Assembly: GCA_022361455.1 (NCBI GenBank) | Contig: JAKSAW010000484.1 | Span: forward strand, 1-49,208 | Reading direction: 5' to 3' | Origin: Pseudomonadales bacterium | GTDB taxonomy: Bacteria; Pseudomonadota; Gammaproteobacteria; Pseudomonadales; Ketobacteraceae | DNA: 49,208 nt | Shown here: piece after piece, positions 1 to 8,503 of the stretch | Layout: every line of letters begins with the position of its first letter | Position numbering within the stretch: the first letter of the stretch is position 1 | Translations under genes and position numbers: made by a program | The notes under the pieces: generated by a model | Databases searched by the model: none | Seen by the model: the letters and a program-made list of their open reading frames with translations, nothing else | What the model was told of the DNA's origin: nothing

Positions 1-371
1 AGGGCATCGTTCTTGTTCCAACCGGTAGCAAAAGCGTTGGATACTTCAGAAGGAAAAATACCGACTTCAGGCGTTTTTATACCTGCTTTTTCAGATAACT
101 CAGCAACAGTATCTAATAACCATTTTTCATCCTGGTTACGAGGCGATTCTATAATCACTGTGCGGGTAGATTTTTTCGCCATCCACTTAGAAAGGAATAG
201 TGAAATAAACGAGCCGGTGAAACCGAACACTGCGCAGAACAGTAGAAGACTTGTTAAGTTCAAGCCCCCGCCGGGTTGATGGGCACCTGAAAAGCCTAGT
301 AGGCTGAGCACAATGCTAGCGACGACAATGACTGCTAAGTTAGTTGCTAAGAACAACATTACGCGGAGCAT
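1..371 (-). CDS. htpX: Protease HtpX, N-terminal part (gene runs off the left edge)
   Basis: This is the first 123 codons of the membrane zinc metalloprotease HtpX (peptidase family M48B), which degrades damaged inner-membrane proteins. The translation opens with a typical HtpX hydrophobic N-terminus ([17 protein letters not shown]), followed by a second membrane segment (about residues 37-58). It then shows the family motif just before the catalytic domain, with [13 protein letters not shown] close to the NAFATG signature of known HtpX. The catalytic HExxH lies beyond the window. The start is the ATG whose complement is at 369-371. An open frame on the plus strand over the same bases is only its shadow. 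Expression in relatives is envelope/heat-stress controlled; no clear heat-shock promoter is visible here. Confidence 0.93.
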   Translation of the reverse strand, partial: MLRVMLFLATNLAVIVVASIVLSLLGFSGAHQPGGGLNLTSLLLFCAVFGFTGSFISLFLSKWMAKKSTRTVIIESPRNQDEKWLLDTVAELSEKAGIKTPEVGIFPSEVSNAFATGWNKNDA

Positions 372-470
372 GGTTTATATTACCTCTTGTACATATAACC
401 AGATAAAAAGATTTGTTTAACCTATTTGGGGACGCTGTTAGCTTTTTCAAGGCATCTAGAAATCAGGTGT

Positions 471-521
471 CCTGAAATAACCTCAGCGGCCACAGTATTT
501 GACCGCTAAAGTTTATTCAGG
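471..521. repeat. Imperfect inverted repeat between amidohydrolase and htpX
   Basis: Two 19-base arms (471-489 and 503-521) pair at about 15 of 19 positions around a 13-base loop. They start and end with CCTGAA/TTCAGG and have CAGCGG/CCGCTA next to the loop. The element lies downstream of the amidohydrolase stop and upstream of htpX, both on the minus strand. No T-run follows on either strand, so it could be an RNA-processing or weak termination hairpin. The function is inferred from position only. Confidence 0.45.
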
Positions 522-596
522 TTTCGTAACAGTTTAACGATAAGTCGTATCTGGCTGACAAGATTTGTCTAATTCAACTCGTTGTTTAGTCATTGT

Positions 597-2261
597 TTAT
601 TCGTAAACAATCTCGCCTTGCAAAACTGTCATAGTGACTTTTGCATCGAGAATTTGTTTTGCTGATAATTGAGTAATGTCTTGATTTAGTACCACAAAGT
701 CTGCGGACTTTCCTATTTCAATAGAACCGGTAATTGATGCCAACCCTAGAGCTTTTGCGGGATTAATTGTGTAGGCATCAATGGCTTGTTCGATGGTAAA
801 AGAACCTTCTTCTACGGTGTAGGAAATCGCTAATAAAGGCGACATGGGTTGTACGGTCCAATCACTGCTTAGTACTACGTTTGCGCCGCTGTCTTGTAAT
901 TCTTTGAGAGGGCGATACAATATTTCAGCCGCTCGCTGCTTGCCGATTAAAGGTTCGAAGTCTCGCTGACGAATAGCGTGGCTGCTCTGTGCTTCGGCCA
1001 CTTGAATATCAGCATCAACATTTAATTCTGCAAATCTTGCTACATCATCGCCATCGACCATGGCTAGGTGAGTCATGTTATAGGTTCGGACGGATCCTTC
1101 ATCTCGTACTTTTTCTATAGCGTTTAATGTTTCTCTTACGCCTTGATCACCAAGGGCGTGTATATGAGCGCCATATCCCAAGGTGTTAAGTTCAGTGAGC
1201 CAGGTTTCCATTTGATGCTGTGGGATATAGTTAATGCCATAAGGGGATTCGGGAAACCAAGTTAATTTATAAGGCAGTATCACTCTAGCCGTGCCATTTT
1301 CAGGAACACCATCGCTGTACATTTTTACCTGATTAACGAGAAGTAATTTTTCCAGATCATTTTGATAAGCATTTTCAAGAAATTGCAATTGTTCATTTAT
1401 AGCAACTGTTGGGTATATCCATGGGCGTAATGAAATTCTTGCCGTTAAATCGTTATTGCTCTCCACTTCTTTCCAGGCATCGTACATGCCTCGGCGCCAA
1501 TAGGTTCTACCATCTCCCACAGTGGTAATACCATTTTTCTTGGCTTCATCTAAGCCGTATAGAATACCTTCGTAAAACACATCAAATTTGTTATCTACTG
1601 CATTCACCGCAATTTCCATGACGATATCGCCAGCGTTATCAACTAGTACGCCATTTAATTCGCCTTGTTCATCTTTCATGATTTTTCCGCCTTGAGGGTG
1701 TGGCGTATTCTTAGTAAAGCCAGCTTCCGCTAAGGCCAAGCTGTTAACAAACATAGAGTGGGAAGTCTGCTCCATAATAATCACGGGATTATCGGGGAAT
1801 ATTTCATCAAGAGTAGTGAGGGGGTGATTCATAATTTCATTTTCACCGAGTACTACTTCCAAGTGCATACCATATCCGATAATCCATTTGCCTTTTGCCA
1901 CATCGCGAGCACATTTTGCTAATTGGCTGGCTTGTTGTTCAATGGTGAGATGATCCTTGGGTAGGCAGGTTACTTCGCCGCCTTCGCCAAGGTGGGAGTG
2001 GTTGTCTATGAATCCGGGTAATAAAAGTTTGCCCTTGAGATCAATGACTTTGGTTTGTTCGTCTTGATACTGCAGCGCATCGGCATTGCTACCGATAAAC
2101 TGAATTTTGCCATTGGATACAGTCACAGCCTCTGCCATGTTATCGGCGTAGACAAGTCCATTGCGAAAGATGATATCCGCTGCGCCTGAATTGGGATCTT
2201 GCTCGGTGGCTGCGCAAGCGGTTAATGAGCAAATGGCCGCGGCGGCAATGGCTTTTTTCAT
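597..2261 (-). CDS. Exported amidohydrolase lipoprotein (Amidohydro_3 / YtcJ-like)
   Basis: This is a metal-dependent amidohydrolase of the YtcJ/Amidohydro_3 family, 554 residues (usual family length about 530-560). The N-terminus is a lipoprotein signal with lipobox LTAC (Cys16), so the enzyme is probably anchored in the periplasm. The metal-binding HxH of the TIM barrel is at residues 88-90 (GFIDNHSH). Later motifs include the lysine-bearing segment around VKMYSDGVPENG, then HIHALGD, THLAMVD and LSSDWTVQPMSP, all typical of the family. The C-terminus forms the second half of the small composite beta domain (GKSADFVVL). The substrate cannot be predicted; relatives are annotated as imidazolonepropionase-like or N-substituted formamide deformylases. 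A GGAG ribosome site precedes the ATG. The gene stands alone and is divergent from pirin. Confidence 0.88.
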   Translation of the reverse strand: MKKAIAAAAICSLTACAATEQDPNSGAADIIFRNGLVYADNMAEAVTVSNGKIQFIGSNADALQYQDEQTKVIDLKGKLLLPGFIDNHSHLGEGGEVTCLPKDHLTIEQQASQLAKCARDVAKGKWIIGYGMHLEVVLGENEIMNHPLTTLDEIFPDNPVIIMEQTSHSMFVNSLALAEAGFTKNTPHPQGGKIMKDEQGELNGVLVDNAGDIVMEIAVNAVDNKFDVFYEGILYGLDEAKKNGITTVGDGRTYWRRGMYDAWKEVESNNDLTARISLRPWIYPTVAINEQLQFLENAYQNDLEKLLLVNQVKMYSDGVPENGTARVILPYKLTWFPESPYGINYIPQHQMETWLTELNTLGYGAHIHALGDQGVRETLNAIEKVRDEGSVRTYNMTHLAMVDGDDVARFAELNVDADIQVAEAQSSHAIRQRDFEPLIGKQRAAEILYRPLKELQDSGANVVLSSDWTVQPMSPLLAISYTVEEGSFTIEQAIDAYTINPAKALGLASITGSIEIGKSADFVVLNQDITQLSAKQILDAKVTMTVLQGEIVYE

Positions 2262-2285
2262 GATTTGGCTCCTGTATAAATGCCT

Positions 2286-2302
2286 GTTATCGAATTGATA
2301 AC
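2286..2302. promoter_or_regulatory. Perfect dyad upstream of the amidohydrolase
   Basis: GTTATC and GATAAC arms flank a 5-base spacer (GAATT), 25-41 bases upstream of the amidohydrolase start codon. A regulator-binding site is possible. No regulator gene adjoins it, so this is inference from symmetry and position. Confidence 0.3.
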
Positions 2303-2521
2303 CAATATATCGAAGCCAAGGTAACGATTAGGTAACTGCTCTTAAGTTGCTGTTATGTATTGAAAATAATCGTTCTAAATATTCGAATGATAGCTGCAGT
2401 TTTATCTAATTTTCTTGTGACACTAATAGCCCTATCTTATTGGTCAAGCGTTTTTGATAGTCACCTCTCTGTAAGCTATTTGAGTTTGTTTACAGAGCAA
2501 CTTAACCGAAAGGAGGATGAT

Positions 2522-3220
2522 ATGGACTATTTCAGACCTGGCCGTGAACGCGGTGTTGAGAACTTTGGCTGGTTAAACAGTTACCATAGTTTTTCTTTTG
2601 GTCATTACTATGATCCTAAGCACATGGGATTGTCTGTGTTGCGGGTGATCAATGATGACCGCGTGCTCGGTGGTGCGGGATTTGATACCCATGGTCATCG
2701 TGATATGGAGATTATTTCCTATATTATGGAGGGCAGTATCGAGCATCAGGATAGTATGGGTAATCGTTTTGTAGTCCCCGCGGGCGAAGTACAACGCATG
2801 AGCGCTGGAACTGGTATTACGCATTCAGAGTACAATGCGTCGAAAACTGATCCGCTGCGGTTCTTACAAATCTGGATTCGCCCCAACCAGCAAGGCATTA
2901 CGCCAAGCTACGAACAAGCGGCGATTGAGCAGACCGAGCAGCTAACTCCTTTGGTAACGCCAGATGGTGAAAACGGTTCCCTAAGTATGCATCAGGATGC
3001 TTATCTTTATCGATTGAGGTTGGCTCCAAATGAAACCTTTGAACTCACTGTTGGCGATCGCGTAGGTTACTTGCATATTATTGATGGCGAGACAGTAGCA
3101 GATGATGTTGCTATGGAAGCTGGTGATGGCGGAGCAATTATCGAAACCTCGACCATGGCTGTACATGCGGGCCAAGAAGGGCTGGAAGCTTTGTGGTTTG
3201 ACCTACCTAAGGAATCCTAG
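2522..3220 (+). CDS. Pirin family protein (YhhW-like quercetinase)
   Basis: This is a bicupin of the pirin family, 232 residues, the size of E. coli YhhW, which has quercetin 2,3-dioxygenase activity. The four metal ligands are in place: His57 and His59 (FDTHGHRDME), then His101 and Glu103 (GTGITHSEYN). The start is the ATG at 2522, placed right after a strong AGGAGG site. The open frame extends 54 codons further upstream, but that extension has no ribosome site and matches no pirin. There is no signal peptide, so the protein is cytosolic. The next gene (TSUP transporter) follows 82 bases later on the same strand and may be co-transcribed. The physiological substrate of bacterial pirins is mostly unknown; redox-sensing roles have also been proposed. 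Confidence 0.92.
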   Translation: MDYFRPGRERGVENFGWLNSYHSFSFGHYYDPKHMGLSVLRVINDDRVLGGAGFDTHGHRDMEIISYIMEGSIEHQDSMGNRFVVPAGEVQRMSAGTGITHSEYNASKTDPLRFLQIWIRPNQQGITPSYEQAAIEQTEQLTPLVTPDGENGSLSMHQDAYLYRLRLAPNETFELTVGDRVGYLHIIDGETVADDVAMEAGDGGAIIETSTMAVHAGQEGLEALWFDLPKES

Positions 3221-3302
3221 TGATTCCTTTGATGGCCAAAGCCCAAGGCCATCTATAAGATACCCTCGTGTTTTTGATGAACTAACTATAAGGAAATAGG
3301 CA

Positions 3303-4043
3303 GTGCCAATTGATTCGCCGTTGTTTTGGTCGCTCGCGATTGTGGGTGTGATTTTTACGGGAATTTCTAAATCAGGCTTCGCTGGTGGGGCAGGGGTGGT
3401 GGCAGTACCGTTACTCGCCTTCGTGATCAGCGTTCCCCAAGCAGCGGCGTTGATGCTGCCATTGTTATTGGTGATGGATGTACGAACGATTCAATATTAT
3501 CGCGACCATATTCACTGGGATTCCTTAAAACAATTGCTGCCCGCTGCAGTGGTGGGTATAGCAGCAGGTGGCATGCTATTGGGTATATTGCCTGATCATT
3601 GGTTAGAGTTGATGCTAGGACTATTGAGCGTGCTGTTTGCCTCCTGGGCTCGGTTAACCCCAATTTTAGGTAAGCTAAAAAATGCGGGTGTTTTGTGGGG
3701 CGGCCTATCTGGAATAACAAGCACGGTGATTCATTCAGGTGGCCCGCCGATGAATATTTATTTAATTAGTCGACAGCTCCCCAAGCTGGAATGGATTGCC
3801 ACCGCTGGCATGATGTTCGGTTTAATGAATTTAATAAAGATAATCCCTTACGTGTGGGTAGGCGAGTGGACAGTAGAGATGTTGCTGGTGGCTTTGGCTT
3901 TAGTGCCAGCTGCATTGTTAGGTATTAAACTCGGCTATTGGTTACAGAGCTTTTTCAATCAGCAGCGTTTTGAGCAATGGTGTAGGGGTTTTCTATTTGT
4001 GTCAGGTGTTTTGCTACTGGCGAAATCGTTTGCAGGGCTTTGA
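3303..4043 (+). CDS. TSUP (TauE/SafE) family membrane transporter
   Basis: This is an inner-membrane protein of the TauE/SafE family, 246 residues with about eight hydrophobic segments. Family proteins export or import sulfur-containing or organic anions such as sulfite, sulfoacetate and thiosulfate. The two-fold repeat typical of TSUP is visible: the N-terminal FTGISKSGFAGGAG loop is echoed by LSGITSTVIHSGGPP at mid-protein. The start is a GTG preceded by AAGGA (TATAAGGAAATAGGCA). It lies downstream of pirin and converges on the propeller lipoprotein gene with a 45-base gap. Nothing nearby points to the substrate. Confidence 0.88.
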   Translation: MPIDSPLFWSLAIVGVIFTGISKSGFAGGAGVVAVPLLAFVISVPQAAALMLPLLLVMDVRTIQYYRDHIHWDSLKQLLPAAVVGIAAGGMLLGILPDHWLELMLGLLSVLFASWARLTPILGKLKNAGVLWGGLSGITSTVIHSGGPPMNIYLISRQLPKLEWIATAGMMFGLMNLIKIIPYVWVGEWTVEMLLVALALVPAALLGIKLGYWLQSFFNQQRFEQWCRGFLFVSGVLLLAKSFAGL

Positions 4044-4088
4044 GAGAATAAGGGACGCAGGATGTCACGCCCCATATTCGAGACAACG

Positions 4089-6215
4089 TTATCGAGACAT
4101 AACTACTCGAGTTCCTGTTGCCATATCAATGACGATTAAACCCAGCTCGTGATCCATCAAATAAACTTGTTTACTGTCAGCATCAGTAGTGAACTTGTCT
4201 GGCGTGTCTAATACATTACTAGCATCTGGTAACGAGCTATTGGATACGAAAGATTGGGCTTTTGTCTCTATATCTAATGCCATTAACGCATCAATCCCTG
4301 GTACAGCTATTAACAATCGATTATTGACGCTGTCTAGCTGAATGCCAGCGGGCCGTTCGTAAATGGTAGGCGTTGAGAATTCCCAAAACAGTGTTCTTTC
4401 ACCGTTGGTTAGATTGACTTCAACAACAGAGTCATTTGTTTCATCGGTAACGAACGCCCTGTTATTTCCAGCATCAACCGCGATACCTGAAATGATATTT
4501 CCAAAAGGTGAATTAGCATTGGGTGTGCTGTTATTAGATAATATCGATCGTGCACCGGTAGTTAAATCTACGCTATAAATAGCTGGCTGATCACTGACGA
4601 CTACTAAGGCGCGGTTATTGGCGGAATCCAATGCGATATCTTCTAGATTCTCAAAAGGGTTGTCCGAATTGGGGATACTGTTGTTGGAAAGAATTGTTCG
4701 CTCGCCAGTGGTTAAATTAACAGATTGCACTGACGTTCGAGAAGCGCTTCGCTCTAAAATCAAGGCGCGTTGATTAGGTTCATCCATAATGATGCTGCTA
4801 ACAACCGCTAAGTACTTATCGCTGTTGGGGGCTAAGTTTGAATTATCAGAAAACGTAGTGCGTTTCCCGGTTTTTCTATCAACTGCGATTATTGAGTTTG
4901 AACCATCGTCAGCCACCAGTAGGCGATTGTTGGCTTTATCCAAGGCTACTCCACCGAAGAAGGCGCCGAATGATGTATCAAAACCCAGCAAACTATTGGA
5001 TAAGAAATCGGTTTCATTAGTTGTTAAATTCATTGCAACAACAGCATCTACAACGGAATCTGGAATAAGCGCTCGGTTATTGTCGGCGTCGATGATAATA
5101 TCCCGCATGTAAGTAAATACACCTGTGGTGCCTGATGCATGTAGCAATGAGTGATCACCTGTGGTTAGGTCCATGGCAATCACTGATCTTGGTGTTCTAT
5201 CAATTACCAATGCGCGATCATTTGCAGCATCGATTGCTATGCCGTCCGGGTAGCTGACGCTGGTTTCTGTGGTTGACCCATTGAAACTAGAATAGGAAGT
5301 GCGCTCGCCAGAGCTTAGGCTAACAGCAACGATTTCTCGGTTATTGTGATCCACAACTAATAACCGATCGCGACCCTCATCTAAGGCAATTGATTCGATT
5401 CGTCCAAAGGGATTCGTTGAGTTTGGCGTGCTGTTGTTTGAGAACACTGTTCGAACACCGGTGGTTAAATCAACCGCCACTATCGCTGTTGAACCAATAT
5501 CAGAAACCAATGCTCGATTGTTGCTAGCATCAACAACAATATCCGCTGAAGTAATTAACCGGTTATCGCCATTGGGTATTGATGCATTGCTTAACACCGT
5601 GCGACTACCTGAAGATAGATCAATTGCAATGACAGCAGAGTTTTGGTTGTCGAGTACCAGCGCTCGATTATTGGCGTTATCGATCGCAATGCTAATAGGT
5701 CGACTGAGAGGATTGATTGAATCAGGTATTCCAGGCCCTGATAAGATGTTTTGATCACCGGTTGTTAGATCGACAGCAATGACGGCGTCTATGGCATCAT
5801 CCACTAATAGCATGCGATTGTTATCGCGATCCAAAGCACTATTGGCTGCGTCTACCAGGAAAGTATCTACGCGTTCAATTTCAACTGAAGCTGCAGATGA
5901 ATTGATTTTTCCTTCGGTATCAGTAGTTGAAACCGTTAGTTTATTAACACCCATATCGAGTTGAACTGTTGCTTCCCACGTAGCCCAACCATCGTTACTG
6001 GTGGCGCTGATGCCATTCACGCTCAGGGCGCTGGTGTTGTCTGGATTTTCGGTGGTACCGCGGACTACAACAGATTCTCCCTCAGTGGCGGATATGATAG
6101 GCGGGTAAGTTATTTCTGCCGGTGGTTGGCAACCAGCTAAACCAATGGATGCTACTAGAATGGATGTTGCAAGTGATTTCTTGGAGCTTAAAGTTTTGTA
6201 GGCTTTTATTGTCAT
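4089..6215 (-). CDS. Lipoprotein with an Ig-like domain and 12 beta-propeller repeats
   Basis: This is a predicted exported lipoprotein of 708 residues with lipobox LAGC (Cys29). Residues about 37-110 look like a bacterial Ig-like/glucodextranase-type module (VVRGTTENPDN ... LDMGVNKLTVS). The rest is twelve tandem units of about 47 residues with the core D-x-x-N-N-R-A-L-V-x-D, then I-x-A-V-D-L-T-T-G-x-R-T, then S-N-N-S-x-P-N. Each unit is likely one four-stranded blade, giving either two six-bladed propellers or one larger ring. Asp/Asn-rich turns could bind calcium. There is no catalytic motif, so a binding or scaffold role at the outer membrane is the most one can infer. A GGGAAGAAG ribosome site precedes the ATG. 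It appears monocistronic. Confidence 0.8.
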   Translation of the reverse strand: MTIKAYKTLSSKKSLATSILVASIGLAGCQPPAEITYPPIISATEGESVVVRGTTENPDNTSALSVNGISATSNDGWATWEATVQLDMGVNKLTVSTTDTEGKINSSAASVEIERVDTFLVDAANSALDRDNNRMLLVDDAIDAVIAVDLTTGDQNILSGPGIPDSINPLSRPISIAIDNANNRALVLDNQNSAVIAIDLSSGSRTVLSNASIPNGDNRLITSADIVVDASNNRALVSDIGSTAIVAVDLTTGVRTVFSNNSTPNSTNPFGRIESIALDEGRDRLLVVDHNNREIVAVSLSSGERTSYSSFNGSTTETSVSYPDGIAIDAANDRALVIDRTPRSVIAMDLTTGDHSLLHASGTTGVFTYMRDIIIDADNNRALIPDSVVDAVVAMNLTTNETDFLSNSLLGFDTSFGAFFGGVALDKANNRLLVADDGSNSIIAVDRKTGKRTTFSDNSNLAPNSDKYLAVVSSIIMDEPNQRALILERSASRTSVQSVNLTTGERTILSNNSIPNSDNPFENLEDIALDSANNRALVVVSDQPAIYSVDLTTGARSILSNNSTPNANSPFGNIISGIAVDAGNNRAFVTDETNDSVVEVNLTNGERTLFWEFSTPTIYERPAGIQLDSVNNRLLIAVPGIDALMALDIETKAQSFVSNSSLPDASNVLDTPDKFTTDADSKQVYLMDHELGLIVIDMATGTRVVMSR

Positions 6216-6385
6216 TCTTCTTCCCTGTTTGGTGGGCTTAAATCAAAATGGATTAACCAGGGAATGGTACTAGAGTGCCAAGGGGTATTATGAGAATTAG
6301 GTTGGGTTTAGTTTGTTAATAAGTCACAGAATTGGTTGTTGACATGGGGCTGCAACAAATGTCGCTAATAGTCTCAGCCTCCTGT

Positions 6386-7099
6386 TCAGTTCGCCGAAAA
6401 ATAAATATCACGGTACCAACTGATCGCTTTGCCTTCACTGTTATCCGTGTCGGTCATAATGGCTATGACATCGATCATTGTGTAGCGATGATTGGATTCA
6501 CCCGCGGCAAAGGCCTCGCCTAAATCTTCGTAGACATTGCGTTTGTGACATTGCCATTGGTTGATCTTGTTTTCTACGCCATCTACCGCAATCATTTTGG
6601 CATTGTTGCCTGCAAAGGCGTTATCCCAACGACTACCTTTCGCTTGGTTGCTTGACCATACATAATTGAGTGCTTTGGTTTCCCATATTTTCCAGCCGCC
6701 ATCTATTACGACGTAAATCCTGGCAGTGTAATCATCACCTTTCTTTTCAGTTTCTTTTAGATTGCTCAGGCGAGATCGAGTTTTCCAGCACCAGTTTAAA
6801 TAGGGTGTTTTCTTTAGGTCGATAGTCATTTCCTTGGCAAGACCAGAGGCACTAGCAATGCTATTGGCTTGTAATACTTTTTGGTTATCAAGCTCAACGA
6901 TGCTGTACTTGGTTTCGCCTTTAAAGGATTTTGCTTTCCAGGCAGAGAGTGGTTCACTATCGAATTCCGATATCGGTATGATATCTGCGTGTGCGCTGGC
7001 ACTAATAAACGGGGCGAGTTGCAGGGCTGCAATTAAGGGGATCAGCAGGGCAAAGCAATGATGCTTGGCCCTGCAATTTACATTAAATAGTGACAACAT
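6386..7099 (-). CDS. Exported DUF3047 family protein
   Basis: This protein of 237 residues matches the DUF3047 family. The recognisable family segments are [36 protein letters not shown] and [14 protein letters not shown]. The function of the family is unknown; the fold is probably a beta sandwich acting in the periplasm. The N-terminus is hydrophobic and ends in SASAHA, a good signal-peptidase site. I chose the ATG at 7099, which overlaps the end of fabV by 17 bases. The frame stays open further into fabV, but those starts add residues before the signal peptide. No good ribosome site is seen, so translation may be coupled to fabV. Confidence 0.8.
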   Translation of the reverse strand: MLSLFNVNCRAKHHCFALLIPLIAALQLAPFISASAHADIIPISEFDSEPLSAWKAKSFKGETKYSIVELDNQKVLQANSIASASGLAKEMTIDLKKTPYLNWCWKTRSRLSNLKETEKKGDDYTARIYVVIDGGWKIWETKALNYVWSSNQAKGSRWDNAFAGNNAKMIAVDGVENKINQWQCHKRNVYEDLGEAFAAGESNHRYTMIDVIAIMTDTDNSEGKAISWYRDIYFSAN

Positions 7100-8285
7100 C
7101 AAAAGGAACGAGTGGATTAACATCCGAATCATAGTCGATACCTTCAATGCCAAAGCCAAATAGTTTCAAAAACTCTTCCTTGTATTCTTTGTAGTCGGTT
7201 AGTTCGGTAAGGTTTTCATTGGTGAGTGTTGGCCAAAGATCCTTACAATGTTGTTGAATGTCTTCGCGAAGCTCTAGGTCATCTAGTCTCAAACGATTGC
7301 TTTCGTCTACTTCCGGTGCTGCACCATCGGCTCGATATAAACGATCTCGGAACATTCGGTTGATTTGCTCAATACAACCTTCGTGTACACCTTCTTCGCG
7401 CATTTTCTTAAATACCATCGCGATATAAAGTGGCATCACAGGGATCGCAGAACTTGCTTGAGTCACCACGCTTTTTAGTACTGCAATATTCGCTGTACCG
7501 TTAATGGCTTTCATTTGTTCGTCGATTGCGTGGGCAGCGCGATCGAGATCTTTCTTAGCCTCACCTAACGCGCCGTCCCAATAAATGGGCCAGGTTAGTT
7601 CGGTACCGATGTAGCTGTAAGCAACGGTTTTACAACCCTCTGCCAATACGCCAGCCTCTGAGAGCGCTGACATCCAAAGTTCCCAATCTTGTCCGCCCAT
7701 AACGGTAACAGTGGCTGCTACTTCCTCTTCAGTAGCCGGTTCAACATTGGCTTCGAATAGCTGATCTTTATTGGTGTCGACTGCGGTGGCTTTATAAGTG
7801 TCACCAATAGGCTTAAGCACAGAACGTACTAGCTCACCGGTATCCGGTAGAACACGAACTGGAGATGCTAGCGAGTACACCACCATATCTACTTGGCCTA
7901 AATCTTCTTTGATAAGCTCAATGGCCTTTTCTTTTGCCGCATGGCTAAAGGCATCGCCATTCAAGCTCTTTGAATATAACCCAGCTTCATTCGCTAATTT
8001 GTCGAACGCTGCAGAGTTATGCCAACCAGCTGTACCTGGTTTTTTCTCGGAGGCAGGCTTCTCAAAAAACACGCCAATAGTTGATGCGCCACATCCGAAG
8101 GCTGCCGTAATTCTCGAAGCAAGCCCATAACCGCTGGATGATCCGATAACCAAGACTCTCTTGGGGCCGTTGCTCACTTCACCTTTGGATTGAGTGAAGG
8201 CGATTTGTTCTTTTACGTTCTCTTCACAACCGATGGGGTGAGTGGTCGTACAAATAAATCCACGAATCTTTGGCTTTATGATCAT
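7083..8285 (-). CDS. fabV: Enoyl-[acyl-carrier-protein] reductase FabV
   Basis: This is a trans-2-enoyl-ACP/CoA reductase (NADH) that catalyses the last step of each fatty-acid elongation cycle. It has 400 residues, the normal FabV length. The NADH-binding motif is [15 protein letters not shown] (residues 44-58). The catalytic Tyr235-x8-Lys244 pair has the eight-residue spacing that separates FabV from FabI (six). FabV enzymes are known to be intrinsically insensitive to triclosan. A GAGG site precedes the ATG. The downstream DUF3047 gene overlaps it and is probably co-transcribed. No other fab gene lies in the window. Confidence 0.96.
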   Translation of the reverse strand: MIIKPKIRGFICTTTHPIGCEENVKEQIAFTQSKGEVSNGPKRVLVIGSSSGYGLASRITAAFGCGASTIGVFFEKPASEKKPGTAGWHNSAAFDKLANEAGLYSKSLNGDAFSHAAKEKAIELIKEDLGQVDMVVYSLASPVRVLPDTGELVRSVLKPIGDTYKATAVDTNKDQLFEANVEPATEEEVAATVTVMGGQDWELWMSALSEAGVLAEGCKTVAYSYIGTELTWPIYWDGALGEAKKDLDRAAHAIDEQMKAINGTANIAVLKSVVTQASSAIPVMPLYIAMVFKKMREEGVHEGCIEQINRMFRDRLYRADGAAPEVDESNRLRLDDLELREDIQQHCKDLWPTLTNENLTELTDYKEYKEEFLKLFGFGIEGIDYDSDVNPLVPFDVVTI

Positions 8286-8503
8286 GTTGGCCTCAATAAG
8301 CTGTAGGGGTGTGCATCAACTGGTTATGTTTTGCACAGTTCTTAATCAATAGGAGGTCAAGCTTATCCAAATTTAAAGACTGGTGAAAGGGACGTGCTCC
8401 GCATTGCATTGAAAGATTGATACATTTTATTAATGAGCCCATTCCTTGTGCAGCCAAGTTTAGGAACGGCCTCTAGCTCTGATTTGCCTTTAAGACTGAA
8501 TGG

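Noticed and set aside
13..279. Plus-strand frame of 88 codons at the left edge
   Set aside because: It is antisense to htpX, whose minus-strand translation matches the family closely.
2360..2521. 54-codon upstream extension of the pirin frame
   Set aside because: A strong AGGAGG site and the family start both place initiation at 2522; the extension matches no pirin.
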